From contig NC_071355.1 of assembly GCF_943734655.1 (NCBI RefSeq), forward strand, positions 16,437,768 through 16,501,767: DNA of 64,000 bases, in the 5' to 3' direction. Positions 1 through 11,267 of this stretch are shown piece after piece. Every line of letters begins with the position of its first letter. Position 1 is the stretch's first letter. The notes beneath the pieces were generated by a model. It saw only the letters and a program-made list of their open reading frames with translations. It was not told where the DNA came from and ran no database searches. This DNA comes from Sabethes cyaneus. Lineage: Eukaryota > Arthropoda > Insecta > Diptera > Culicidae. Position numbers and translations under genes: made by a program.

Positions 1-1
1 A

Positions 2-3000
2 CAAATACCCCACCAACCGGTAGCGTTGGACCCCTCCGGTAAACCGCTAAGTATTAAGGAACGCCTAGGCAGGATTCCCAAGCGAGTCGATCCACGGACG
101 AAAGCCCAATCTGTCGAAGATCAGAAGAAGCCTTCTAGTACAACAGGTAGTAGCATCACATCTACCACTACATCACATAAATCGCGGGCCGATTATGAAT
201 CAAGCAAAAAGCGTGACCGCAAGGAAGAAGCCAGGGCAGGAGGCAAAGGTTCTTCTTCCAGCAAGTCGTCCAATGCGGACAGAAAGAAACCTTCAAGCGA
301 CACAACGTCGTCGCCGAAGGGCAGCTCTCCGTCGAAGAAGAAGTCTTCTTCAGCGGATAAATCACCCTCGCGGGGAGCTGATAAAGCTTCCACTAAGTCG
401 CGTGAGCCCAACAGTAAATCCAGCAAGAGCGGCAAAACTCGCCGTCCGCACGAGTCGTCCAACAGTTCGGACAACTCGTCAATCTCGCCGGTTTCGAGTA
501 GCGAAAATCTAGTCCCGGTAGCGAACGACTCCAAGGATGTGGATCTACGGTTGCTTATTCCCGAGAAAAAGCTGAAACTGGACCAACCTTCGCAGCAGGC
601 TAAACTAGTTAGCAAACCTCCTCTAGCCGAACAAAGTAAGACTGAGCTAAATTTCCTATCTTCACTATCTACTCTAAGTTCTAGCGGACAAAAACAATGC
701 ACTGCGAATGCACAATCGCTAGCGTTGTTTGTCGTCCCGATCAGTGTAATCCGGCAGCATGTTTTCACTTTCCATGCTACCGTTGTCCTCCCGCCACCGA
801 TGGTGATGACTTCGCGGTATTATTGTTGTCAGTGGGGTTCGCAATTGTCGAAAATCGTACCGCAATGTACAAACGGTCACAGTTGCTTATGTGATGATGA
901 TGATGATGATGACGATAGCGAGCGTAAGACTAGAAAGTTAAACAACAACAACAACTATTCAATCTTTTACCAAATAAACGCAGTTATTGATCAAGGAAAC
1001 ATCAACCAGGGCATTTGGACCAAACTGTAGTTTTTCTTTCCATTTTTTTCTCGTGAACGTTCGGTATACTGCTGTTTCCGCGGTCGCACTTTTATCCGAC
1101 GACAACGACGATGCTGATGGTGTTGTGCGTGTTTGTTGTGTAGTTCTTCCTATCAGTTCTGTGTCCCTATGATGCGTGGAAAGTGAAGCAAGTAGTTAGG
1201 TGTGGTCCTTATATAATAGGCCGCCTGAATAAAGCAGTTGGCTTTGCTTTACTCCCATAAGATTAGCACGGGACAAGCAAAGCAAACAGTTTTATTCATA
1301 CGGGCTAATGTATAAGTGTGTGTGTGTATGTGTTTAAGTAGTAGTAGCTCAACTCAAGGGTTATCGAAAATTGCAAATTCAGGATCCACTGTGTCCACTG
1401 ACTGGTGAAAAGGCAGGCCGACGAAACAGTAGCAGGTGAATCCCGTGACGGTGAATCGTTTTGCTTAGATTAATTGCTCTTTGATTCCCATTTCGTTTAC
1501 ACTAGCGCCGCGGCAGTCGTGTTATTTGGAATGTTGAACTAATTCTTTATATTTATCTTCAAATGTGAACTTGCTGCGTATGGAAAATTTTGTCATGGAT
1601 GAAAGGTATATTCCTGTTACAATTTATAACATATATTCGCCTCTATTCTACAGACCGATCGGAGCCGGATCCGATCAGAAATTGCGCTTCGATCGGAACA
1701 CATCGTATGTTATAACACACGTCGATCGGGACGTTTCTGATCGAAACGAGCCCTATTGGAATGCAGAATCGAGGCGATTATCTAGTTTCTTCATAATATA
1801 ACTGTATAAGCTTGATACCGTCTTTTTAGAAATGAATAGAATTGTGAAAACAGTGAAAAAGTCTTCAACAATTCTTTCCAAAAACGTCCAATTATTAACA
1901 TAATTTGACTGTTCCTAATCTTTGTAGAGTTTAGCAATTGTTAGTTTGCAATTTTATTCATACAAAGTAAATTTGAAAGACAAAATAGAAAGTTAGCTTT
2001 TTGTTAGAAAATGGCAATGTTATTAGAAGCCTGTGGAAAGATGATGGAACGGAGAACAATCAAACTGCTACTGCCTTACCTGATATAGCGGACGTAAAGG
2101 TAAGTATAGTTCTCCAAATACCAGCCAAATGTTTCAACAAACTTCCTTGCGCTTGAAGTAACGACTTATTTTGAACCATATTTCAACCTTTTACATAGTT
2201 GAAAAGTTTACGGTTTTGCTTTGCCTTAAAAAGGTTCCAATAGGACAAAAATTTGAAACTCTTATAATATCACAGGGAATCAAAAAGCAATCAATCTTTG
2301 CCAAAACGACTCCACCCGCCGCGATATCTATTCGTTAATGTTGCGTAGAACAGAACTGTTTTTCGAATGAATGAGCGTGCGCACAAGGGATGATTCGGCC
2401 CGGCTGTCCGTATAGTGGTTCACCAATCTGCTCGAGTGAAATGATCCCGTATTCGCTTTTCTATCTCCCGAAAACCTATAGAACAATCCTGTGGAACAAA
2501 AACACAACTAATTACATTCCCTCTCCCTAAAAAGGCCAAACAATCGCAACCTATAACTCGAATCTTACAGAGAAAGCCCCCGAAGAAGAAGCTCCAGCAG
2601 ATGTCGACGGCGGAATGCTGCCAGCATTGAAGGACATCGATTTGAGAATCCCACCGCCAGCGGTTCTACTTAAGAAGGCAAATGAACCCCTCGCAGCAAC
2701 GCCCGGCGGCCTGGCTGCCGAAGCCGTACCTCCGGTACCTGCGGAAGCTGTTGCTCCTGTTCGCGTGGTAAGTCCAATGGTTCAACCCGCGCCAGCAGAA
2801 GTAGTAGTCGTCAAAAAGCGACCGAGCAACAGCAGCAAATACGAAGAACCTATTCCAAAGAAGAGCAAAATGGAGAAGATTGATATGTAAGTATTAATAT
2901 TGTGCTTGCACGAACCAGTAAACGGAGATATTAATTAGGTTTTTTTTATTTTCTATAGCCTATTTGGAGCCGAAGATGTCGATTTGCGGAAGCTGACGGC

Positions 3001-6000
3001 ACCGATGAATGCAGTCGAAATAGTTACTCCACTGCCGCCGCCACCGCCAATCATTTCGGAATCGTCACCACAAACGGCCGGCAGCAGCCAGTCCGTCGAT
3101 TCTTCGGACGTGACGAATCCTGTACCGTCTTCCAAGGCTGCGCTGGAGGCAGTCCGGGCAAAGATTGCCGAGGCGACGAAGAAAGATCGCGACAAGCTGG
3201 GCCGTCCTTTGTTGTACAACAAACTACCAGGTAAGTTGCGTTGAAAGTGGAATTTCCTACATTCAATCTCTGAATTTGACGGAATTATTAATGGTATATT
3301 TTTTAACATCTCACAGACGATCCAGCCGAACGCCGTCGCTCGTTCAATCAACCCAAATCGATGGATGTTGATTTGCGCCAGCCGGCGCATCTGCAGCCGC
3401 TAGGCCAGTCAAAGGAAGTCACAAATGAGGACAATTCGCAGGATGGAATGAACGCAAATATCAAGACCATCATCACGCAAGCGCAGGAACAGATGGAACA
3501 GGGTGAAATAACTCCCGAGCAGTACAACATCCTGATGAAACAGGTGATTCAGCTAAACGAGACCCAGAAAATTCGTCAGGCACAGCGAATGGAGATGATG
3601 AAACGTACGCACGCCGGTGCTACGCTGGGCAATGTTATCACCATCGATGAATCGACCCGTTCGCCTCGGGATGAGATGACTGCTACTGCCAGTCCCAAAG
3701 AAGACGCTGAACCTCCCAAGCAGCCACAAGATGTCCCCGGTGGGCCACCTATCGCGAGGAACGATTTTCGCGGCAAGATTACCCCGATGGATGCTAAGCC
3801 AGTGTTTCCCGCAGCTATTCCTGAATTGAGACAAAGAGGTAAGATTGAAAATTAAAATAGAATCCCGTATTCTCATATTCTAACCAACTGTGTCCGTCTA
3901 ATTCCAGATCCACGTCGTGTCCGTGAAAGCCGCTTTAACCAACCGCTGTGGGGCAACCGTGGACCGGTACCGGGAGCTGGACCCATCCTTAATCCCGCAC
4001 CCCCGACTGGACCACCGCTTATCAATCACCGCCCGCCGGGTCCCATGCTGAATCCTTGGGAGCAGCCTCCGTTCCCGATAATGGACACCAACATACCGCC
4101 CGTCGGTGGTATTGGACCACGCTTTGCACCGGTCGTTCCGGGTCCGGTGGCGTTACCCAACGGACTCCCACCGCAGACGATGGTCATGCCGGGTGTTCCT
4201 AAAGTGAACGAAAGCGTTCGCACAATCAAAATCGACGGTATTCAGCGCGAGGTACGATTCTACGACGATATTGCGGTCATTTTCATGAGCTGGGATGAAC
4301 CCAAAGAAATCGGTTTCCAAAAGGGCTCGCGAATGGTTAGCGTTGACGATCGGGATTCGTTTGAACTGAGCTTCAATGAGTGCTACAAAGCCATTACGAT
4401 CGATGGTAAAGTCTATCAGATGAAACTGGGTGCCCCGACAAGGGAACTGTACATCGACAATAGTTGGTACGAGTGTTATTTCGGTGATCCCCCAACCACC
4501 ATCGTTCTAGATGGTCTTAGTCGGGTGTTTAATATTAGCGGTCCTGCTCCGCAGGTTAAAATCGGACAAAGCAGAAACGATCTAGTCGCGGGTCGAATCA
4601 AGATGATCGTTAATGCCGAGACGACCATACCCGTCTACCTGGACTCGCAGGTTCAAATGATCGAGATCCAGGGACAGATGCACAAGCTGCAGTTCGCGGA
4701 TTTCCTACTTACCGTGCTTATTAACGATCAACCGTTTGTGGCAGAATATGGTGGACTGCCTAAAATCTTCAAGCTCAGAGGAAAAGACTACTACATACGA
4801 TTTACTGCCGTTCCGAAGTTAGTGGTCCCAGGTCGGGTGTACATTCGTGATATGATTCGTACTCCTCTTCATCGTGATCTTCGCACACCGCCACGTGATC
4901 AGAGCATGATGATGCCCTACGTTCCGCCGATAAGTAATTTTATGCCCTCGATGCCACCTCACGCTGCTATGCCCGGTATATTCCCAGCGGCCACTAGCAT
5001 ACCTCCTCCACCGCAGGCTCCAATGCAACCGATGGCTACGGGATTAGACTATCTCACCAATCTAATGCCCCATGCGTCGACGGCGGTCAACGTTTCCAAT
5101 AATCTAGCCGGTTATCAGATTCAAAACGAGGACAAACCCGTCATTCCGGTTTCAGCTGCGGCTCCGCCTGCTTCTACCACCGCCTCTCTGCCAATACTGC
5201 AGAACATCAATATCGATGAGTTGTACAAAAAGATTGTAGCGGCAGGAATTTTGGCCAAATCGAACAGTGCTCCGCTGAGCACTTCCACTTCGTCTACGTC
5301 AGTGTCCAGCAAACTGGATAAAGTTTTGGATGAACTGGAGGAGATTGAGCCGGTGTTGCTTAACAAACCGGACACGCTTAAGCGCCGTCAGTCGGCGATC
5401 GTTACGCAGCTCTTCTCCGGAATGCAGTGCAGCAGTTGCGGGGTGCGTTTCCCACCCGAGCAAACCATGAAGTACAGCCAGCATTTGGATTGGCATTTCC
5501 GTCAGAACCGTCGGGATCGAGACTCGGCCCGGAAGGCGCACTCTCGCAAGTGGTACTACGATGTGTCCGACTGGATTCAGTACGAAGAGATCGAAGATCT
5601 GGAAGAGCGCGAGAAGAATTGGTTCGAAACGCAGCAGACGGAGCAGAACGAGTTCAACGCTGATGGAGAGCAGGCTGGCCGTACCAGCACTGAATCTCCT
5701 CTGCCTAGTTGTCCGGCTGGTTCGGATGAAACCGATAAGCGTTGCCATGTGTGCCACGACGATTTCGAGCAGTTCTACAATGAGGAGACGGAGGAATGGC
5801 ATCTGAAGAATGCCCTGCGTGTTGAGGACAGCACGTATCACCCACTGTGCTATGAAGATTATAAGGCGTCACTGGTGCTGGAAGAATCCGTGATGAACAT
5901 TACCGGTGAAGCCGAGCAGAGCAAAATCGATGATGATGATGCAGATGTCAAGATTAAGCAGGAAGTGATCAGCGATGCGGACGATACCGTTAAAGGTAAG

Positions 6001-7562
6001 GGATTGATTGACAGTAAGATAGTTGACTCGTTATTTAACCGATTTTTTTTCGTTTTGTTTTACAGAAATAACCATTGACGATGATGACGATGTCATTGTG
6101 CTGCCACCGAGCGAGGAAGTGGTTACGGAAATTCCCGACGATGATGATATTGAAACGTTGGATTCCCACTCAACGGCAGATGGTGCGTCGAATGTAGCGA
6201 GCAAGCCAGCAGAAGAGGACATCGATAAGAAAATCGATGGAGATTCGGAATCAAACGACAAGGTTCCTATTGCTCCTCCGACACAGACGGTTGTCGAAAC
6301 CCGCATCGATGATGATCTCGCTATCCAAGAGCCGACCATTGAAAATATAACGGTCAACGATTTGGACGAGAGCGAAGAAGCGGGTCTGTCGGCTGGTGGA
6401 ATGCTCGAGGCAGCACTCGACGATACTTCACAGATTAAGGTGAAGGAAGAACCGAAGGACGATGACGAAGTGGACGAGGAGGATGCACTGTTCGAAGACG
6501 TTGGTACCATCGAGTCGTCTCTGATTATTCAGGAGACACCCATTGAGCCAGGTAAGAGAGCAAGCTTTATGTTCGGTGGCGGTTATCAGATTAGGCCTCT
6601 CTGTTGTTGGTAAATGGGACAATATCTAAATGGAAAGAAACTTGTTCATAGAGGCCTAATCTATAGGGAAAGTTATTTGTTTGTATTGATAAAAACGCAC
6701 TTAAAAGCAGGATTGGTAAGTTTTGGCAGTTTCAATAGAACTGGTGAACTTTCAAATATCATGTCTTTGCTTATACATTAGAAAATCAAATGCATTAATC
6801 CACTTCCGGCGAGTAGTCTCTGTGTATCAGTTATTTATCTTCTGGCGAGTTCCCGGGAATGGATTGAACATTGAATCTTGTGAAAGTTGTGTGCTTGTGA
6901 AATTTCGTTTTCTTGTCCCCTTAACCTTACATGATAATTAACCAAAGTTTGTTTTTTTTTCTTCCTTTTTTTATGATTAATCCTCCGCAGAAACTGTCGA
7001 TGTGGAAGCAGTTCCATCGCCTCCGACTGTACCGGAAAGTACCAGCCAATCGCAGATCGACGGTAACCTAGATATGCAGGACACTACTCCAGCCACAGCA
7101 GTAATAACCAACCGGATTAAGATTAATATCACAAAAGCGAAGACCACCACCAACAGCAGCAACACCAGCAGCAGCAATGCTACGGTTAGCAGCAGTACTA
7201 ACAGCGCATCCGGTACTACCAGTTCGTCGTCGCCCCAGGGATCCAGCATTGCGGTGCTAATCAGCGGCGGTGGTGGTGCGTTCAACGAGAATGGAGCCGC
7301 CGACGATTTGCTCTACGGTAACATGGACGACGTGCACGGTGGTAATAACGAGAACAGTCAGAGCAGCAACAACCAGTTGATAATGATGATGCATGAAGAA
7401 GACGTTGATGATTCTAATAAAAAACCGGCCGCAGCGGCCGAAGAAGAACAACAGACTGATATTGCGTATGATTTGAAGCCAAGCTTGCAGGGCGTTGGCT
7501 TCACTCGTAAGCCCAAGGTGGAGAGCGGATTTGAAACGTCCGGTCTCTGCTCGATAATGTAA
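2..7562 (+). CDS. Pcf11: Pcf11, pre-mRNA cleavage complex II subunit (3' eight exons, 5' end outside window)
   Basis: Pcf11 binds the RNA polymerase II CTD and Clp1 and acts in nuclear 3'-end cleavage and transcription termination. My exon model is <2-635, 2008-2099, 2573-2886, 2959-3230, 3317-3838, 3908-5995, 6066-6551 and 6991-7562. All introns are GT-AG, phases agree, and the frame stays open for 1659 codons to TAA at 7560. The frame is already open at the window edge, so the N-terminal CTD-interaction domain lies upstream. Exon 1 is Ser/Lys-rich and disordered. Exon 5 has a Gln-rich helix (around ITPEQYN). Exon 6 carries a beta-rich repeat region, a C-x2-C-x14-H-x3-H finger, a WIQYEE acidic segment (Clp1-binding region in known Pcf11 proteins) and a second Cys/His cluster. 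Exons 6-7 are rich in Asp/Glu with IKQE and VKEE sumoylation-like motifs. The 635/2008 junction is the least certain; it was chosen because GTAAGA and the acceptor at 2006-2007 match in phase. Confidence 0.9.
536..3378 (+). other. Four D-[VI]-D-L-R short motifs, one in each of four Pcf11 exons
   Basis: The pentapeptide DVDLR or DIDLR is encoded at 536-550 (exon 1), 2633-2647 (exon 3), 2975-2989 (exon 4) and 3364-3378 (exon 5). Each is followed within a few residues by a hydrophobic or Pro-rich stretch (LLIPEKK, IPPPAVL, KLTAP, QPAHLQP). The surrounding sequence is otherwise poorly conserved and disordered, so the repeats look like linear docking motifs. Function is not known to me. Confidence 0.6.
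636..2007 (+). other. Pcf11 intron, largest within the window
   Basis: The donor GTAAGA is at 636 and the acceptor TTTTTGTTAG ends at 2007. The interval holds a GAT-repeat stretch near 895-915 and a short GT run near 1317-1330. There is a possible 51-nt alternative exon at 1654-1704 (acceptor CTACAG, donor GTATGT), but it does not fit the phase of the chosen neighbours. ORFs in here are short and show no recognisable domain. Confidence 0.6.
4222..4845 (+). other. Beta-rich imperfect repeats in the middle of Pcf11 exon 6
   Basis: About 210 residues contain at least four imperfect units that begin with a pattern like I-x-[IL]-[DQR]-G: IKIDGIQ, ITIDGKV, IVLDGLS, IEIQGQM and FKLRGKD. Each is followed by alternating hydrophobic and polar residues typical of beta hairpins. 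The block is globular in composition, unlike the Pro/Met-rich linker after it (4860-5040). It is exactly the region missing from the two Pcf11-like copies at 25.3 and 38.8 kb. Confidence 0.55.
5428..5850 (+). other. Pcf11 zinc finger 1, Clp1-binding segment and zinc finger 2
   Basis: Finger 1 ligands are encoded at 5428 (C), 5437 (C), 5482 (H) and 5494 (H), followed by FRQNRRDR. The segment from KWYYDVSDWIQYEE to EKNWFE (about 5550-5630) corresponds to the Clp1-interacting stretch known from yeast and human Pcf11. Finger 2 has C at 5743 and 5752, H at 5800, H at 5839 and C at 5848. This is the most conserved block of the protein and the one retained in both paralogous copies. Confidence 0.8.
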
Positions 7563-8588
7563 AAGGTACGAACATAAATGAGTGAATGAGTACTGAATTT
7601 CAAAGAATGTAAAAAGTTTGACCGATATGTGATACATGCCGTTGCCCGAACATGAAAAAAATACCTACCAAGCAGGGATCTCGGCAGCGGGTTGACGGCA
7701 CCTTTAGTATAGAGAAACAAACTAAACTAATAGTTTAAACGCTACTAAGTTAGTCAATAACTATAAAAACAAACGAACTGTTATATGCTGCGATAACAAA
7801 CCTCAACCCTGTCACAGAACAGACATCAGCTAGCAGAGTAAGAGTGTATCATAGAACGCAATTTTAATTTAAATTAGTATTAGACCTAAGATTTGCAGTT
7901 TTGAAGAAACGAGAACGGAAATAAATCTGATACCCCTGCTCCTCCCCCTTTCCTTGGTACGGATCAGAATGAGATAAATTATATTCCTCTGCGCCTAGAA
8001 AAAATTCGTCATTTCGATTTTTCAAATAATAAATCCTAGGGTTTCAGTTTGTATTGCCTTCGCTTTATGAAAAAGAAACGAACCTTGACAATTTGTTGGT
8101 GTTTTTCTTGCGTTAGAGGAATCGATTGAGAGCAGCTTACCATTTTAGTTAGTAGTTTTATTCAGTTAGCCATACAAATTCAACATCATTTTTGTATCTG
8201 ATTTTTCTAGCCAAATGTTTCTCGAAAAATGAAGAAAATTATTTTACTTGAACAAGTCGTAAGTGTTTTGTTTTTTTATTTCAAATACATTCTTTAAAAA
8301 ACCGTGCAACTATGCGGAGAGTGCCACGAGAACATGCGGTTTTTCTCTAAAACATAAAATACGATATGAACATAAATATACAAAAAAATATGAAAAATAT
8401 TACTGGTGTTTTCTTCTAAAGGAATAAGGTAGAAACTGGTAACTTGGTAAGAGAATAATAAAGCTTTTTCAAAAAAAAAATAGTTTAAGCGTAGTATCTA
8501 TTGACGTTGCGTTATGGTTAGTACGTACATATTAAAAATAAATCTATGAACATACATGTGTGCTTATCATTCAATAAATTTTCAATAA
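7563..8588 (+). terminator. Pcf11 3' UTR with multiple poly(A) signals
   Basis: AATAAA hexamers occur at 7920, 8028, 8457, 8537, 8573 and 8583, so several alternative 3' ends are possible. Parts of this UTR recur elsewhere in the window: 7323-8228 inverted at 16823-17727, about 8373-8503 direct at 23266-23588, and about 8563-8700 behind both Pcf11-like copies. Which signal is used cannot be told from sequence. Confidence 0.6.
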
Positions 8589-8950
8589 AGATTTATGGTA
8601 TCAAAAATAATCCAATTCTTTTCAAATTATCCGAAACTGAACATTCGAGCCTCATAAATGGTCAGCTTGTTGCAGACTTCACATTGGCTTGCTTCATTGT
8701 TTTTTCTCTTGCCTCAACTAATACTAACATGATAACACTCGAAGCGCATAGTTAGTTGTGCCCCCTTGCTTAAGTAAAGTGGCTGGAATTTATTTAGTGT
8801 CATTAATCCTGGATCGGAAAACCATCATGCATCGTCTATTCGTCGATCAGATTCAACAGTTGAGTCAATTAGAAGTATGTTTAAAGAAATTAGAATTGTT
8901 TTACTTCGCCTGCATTGGAATCTCTTTTGGCGCACTTCAAGTAGCAAGCC

Positions 8951-9060
8951 ATGGGTCGTGATCGATCCAATCCCCCACTTTCAGGGCCTCCCTCGAAGAA
9001 GACCCGTACGCAGTCCGCTGCTACCGTGGACGCCGCAACAGACCGGCTCCTAGAGAGCAA
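8951..9060 (+). pseudogene. LINE ORF1 N-terminal fragment
   Basis: About 36 codons starting MGRDRSNPP, with a basic and Ser/Pro-rich composition typical of LINE ORF1 N-termini. The frame then enters a simple repeat (TTTATTCATTTATTCATT) and is lost. It lies about 0.8 kb upstream of the endonuclease domain, where ORF1 is expected. Confidence 0.4.
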
Positions 9061-9785
9061 TCTATTTATTCATTTATTCATTAATTCGTTAATGAATCGC
9101 TTTTGTAGACTACATACAATAATATTATTACAATGTTTACTTATATAGGGTGTTGTCGTTAGGCTGGCAAATGAGTGAACATGTGCAAATATATCACCAC
9201 TGTTTTCTAACTCCTATCTCTACCTCCACAAGGTGCCGGCTGGGGTACGGTAGCCAAAGTTGCGCACCTGGTGGTACGCAACCTTGGTTGTCGTATGCAG
9301 ACAGAGAAGGTGGAACACTCGCCGTGTGGTTTCCGGCTACCTAATCATGCAGTTCGGCGCAGGTTTTTCGGAGGGCGCGGCTGCGGAGTGTGGGCACACC
9401 GGGAGAGAGTTATTTTCTCAGCTGGCTTAGCTGGCTTGTACGTTTGGGCAAAAATTGAGCCACGGGACCTGATCCTGCTGGGAGTCGGCAAATCAGGTGC
9501 CCCTAAGTCAAGGTCTATCTCCGTGCCGATAACTGAATGGCTGGAGGGGTGAAAACATGCCAGTCGCGAACGGAGTGCTTTGGGCATCTTGCCCCTACTG
9601 TGCCATGCGGGGCTCTGGTACGGTCGATCTTTGTTGTCCCTTGCGTTTCGTGGGAACAGCATAGTAGTCCTGCCCAATTTCCCTTATGGGTTTTACGCCA
9701 AGTGCGTTCTGGCCAACTTAATTGGCTTCGCTTACAATTTGCTGTCTGATCTGTGTTGGAGATTGTTTGTGCATATACTCCGCTA

Positions 9786-9997
9786 GTCAAATAGTTAGAG
9801 TCGCACAAATAAATCTTCAACACAAACGGGCAGCAAATTTGTATTTATGCGAAAAACTTTTTAATGGCTCTGTCACCATCGCATTGGTTCAGGAGCCATA
9901 TTTTCGCAAGGGGTACTTTCATTCGACGGATATTGGAAACCAGAACTTTGCTGTTTTCAGCAAAACTGGTATGACAAATCCTCGTTTGATGCCCAGG
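9786..9997 (+). pseudogene. LOA LINE ORF2, endonuclease N-terminus (left of the hAT-type insertion)
   Basis: The frame encodes VRVAQINLQHKRAANL and then ALVQEPYF, the conserved first strands of the LINE AP-endonuclease including the catalytic-type N and E residues (QIN and QEP). It ends at the 8-bp target duplication TGCCCAGG (9990-9997). The reading frame resumes exactly after the second duplication at 13130-13137, so the insertion was clean. Confidence 0.75.
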
Positions 9998-10249
9998 CAG
10001 CCACGTAGCCAGGGGGGGGGGTGCCCTGGGGGCCTTGCCCCCCCCCCCCGACATGTTTTAGCTTACATTTTTAAAAAAAATTTCAATGCAGAATAACAAT
10101 ACACCAAGCTAAAACTGTAGCTCAAGTATATTTTTGATGAGTGCACCTTTGAATAACAATATAACCGACATCGTTTTGTATCTCTCATAGTCTGTGAAAA
10201 TTCTTAACTATTGTACGAAACTGCTGTCATCAGAATGTACGAAAACACT

Positions 10250-10654
10250 TGTTTTCTAGCAACCTCTCCGACCTGAAGGGTCCGAAAGGTGATTAACTAA
10301 GTTCTTTATTTTCGGCAATTACAATGAGTTTTGTACTAACTCTAACTTTGTCCCTAACTCTATTCGTCCTACTCTATTGCACGCTGAGTGCCAAGCCTAA
10401 TTCTATACGCTTCTCTTTTCCCCTTCCCCTACGTTCACTTTGGGTGACTCAATTCACTTAATTCTGGCGCGGGCGAAAACTCTCTCGCCCTTGCGCATAT
10501 TTACAGAGGCTTAAGAATTTGTGCGGAGCAGCGCGGAAGCCGCTCGCGTATCCAATTCTCCACGGCTACACGGAAGCCAACGCACCTCGCGGTCGTCGTT
10601 GCCTTCCGTGGTTACAAAACACAAACGCAAAAATGTGCTGACAATTAAACCACA
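10250..10654 (-). repeat. Possible solo LTR inside the hAT-type element
   Basis: Read on the minus strand this block is GC-richer than its surroundings. It has an AATAAAGAACTTAG poly(A)-signal region near 10300 and ends in TG/CA-like positions (minus strand begins TGTGGTTTAATTG). No clear target duplication was found, so the borders are uncertain and another repeat class is possible. Confidence 0.35.
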
Positions 10655-10837
10655 TCGCGCCGGTAGGTTACGGTACCTAGCCGAATCTGGGTCATCTTGA
10701 AAAGCGAAATGCATGGGATGATCAAATGTATCCTATTGATAAGATAATAGGTAGAATATAGCGTGTCGCAGGGGCATGGGCGTTGCACTATGTAGCTCTC
10801 CGTTACTTGGAACATTCGGAATGAACAAGGGGACGAA

Positions 10838-11230
10838 GGGGGGCTCTGTAGCCGCAAGGTTACCGAGTCTGCTTTGGAAAGCGAATGGTCGTGGGTTCGA
10901 ATCTTAGTAGAATCAAGCCATTCGATGTTCAAAGTGACCTTTAGCATGGGTTTATTCTCAGCCCCTCATTTACCCTTCCTTAATGCTGAATTCTATGTTA
11001 TCCCGATAAGGCCTGTTGACAGTGCAAAATGAGACCCTTATAGTTAAATGCACCGGTGTGCAGTGCCAGGGATGGCTATAATTGGGGACAGCGCTATTAT
11101 GTGGAACAAGGTGGGTATAGTAGAGAAAGCATTAAAAGAAGGGTAAAACCCAATTACACACAAGCACGCATGAAATTCAATAAGCATATCGCTCACTCAA
11201 TAGCGATTATAGCAAATAAATGCAGTACAG
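10838..11230 (+). mobile_element. tRNA-derived SINE
   Basis: The head has a box A-like TAGCCGCAAGG (10850-10860) and a box B GGTTCGAATC about 35 bases later (10895-10904), the spacing of an internal RNA polymerase III promoter. The head is not preceded by an intact acceptor stem, so this is not a tRNA gene. The body runs for roughly 320 bases to an A-rich tail near 11215. It lies between the LTR-like block and the decayed LINE. Confidence 0.55.
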
Positions 11231-11267
11231 GTCATACAGCAAACACCCGGGCGATATCACAATAGAT

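Noticed and set aside
193..768. 191-codon minus-strand ORF
   Set aside because: Antisense of Ser/Lys-rich Pcf11 exon 1; no domain.
1654..1704. Possible 51-nt Pcf11 exon
   Set aside because: Splice signals are fair but the phase does not match the best donor at 636 and the exon at 2008. It could be an alternative exon at most.
7257..7720. Minus-strand ORFs of 120-126 codons opposite Pcf11 exon 8
   Set aside because: Shadows of the coding strand. Their counterpart at 17411-17749 exists only because the exon is duplicated in inverse.
10838..10910. Possible tRNA gene
   Set aside because: Box A and B are present but there is no acceptor stem pairing and a long unrelated body follows, as in a SINE.
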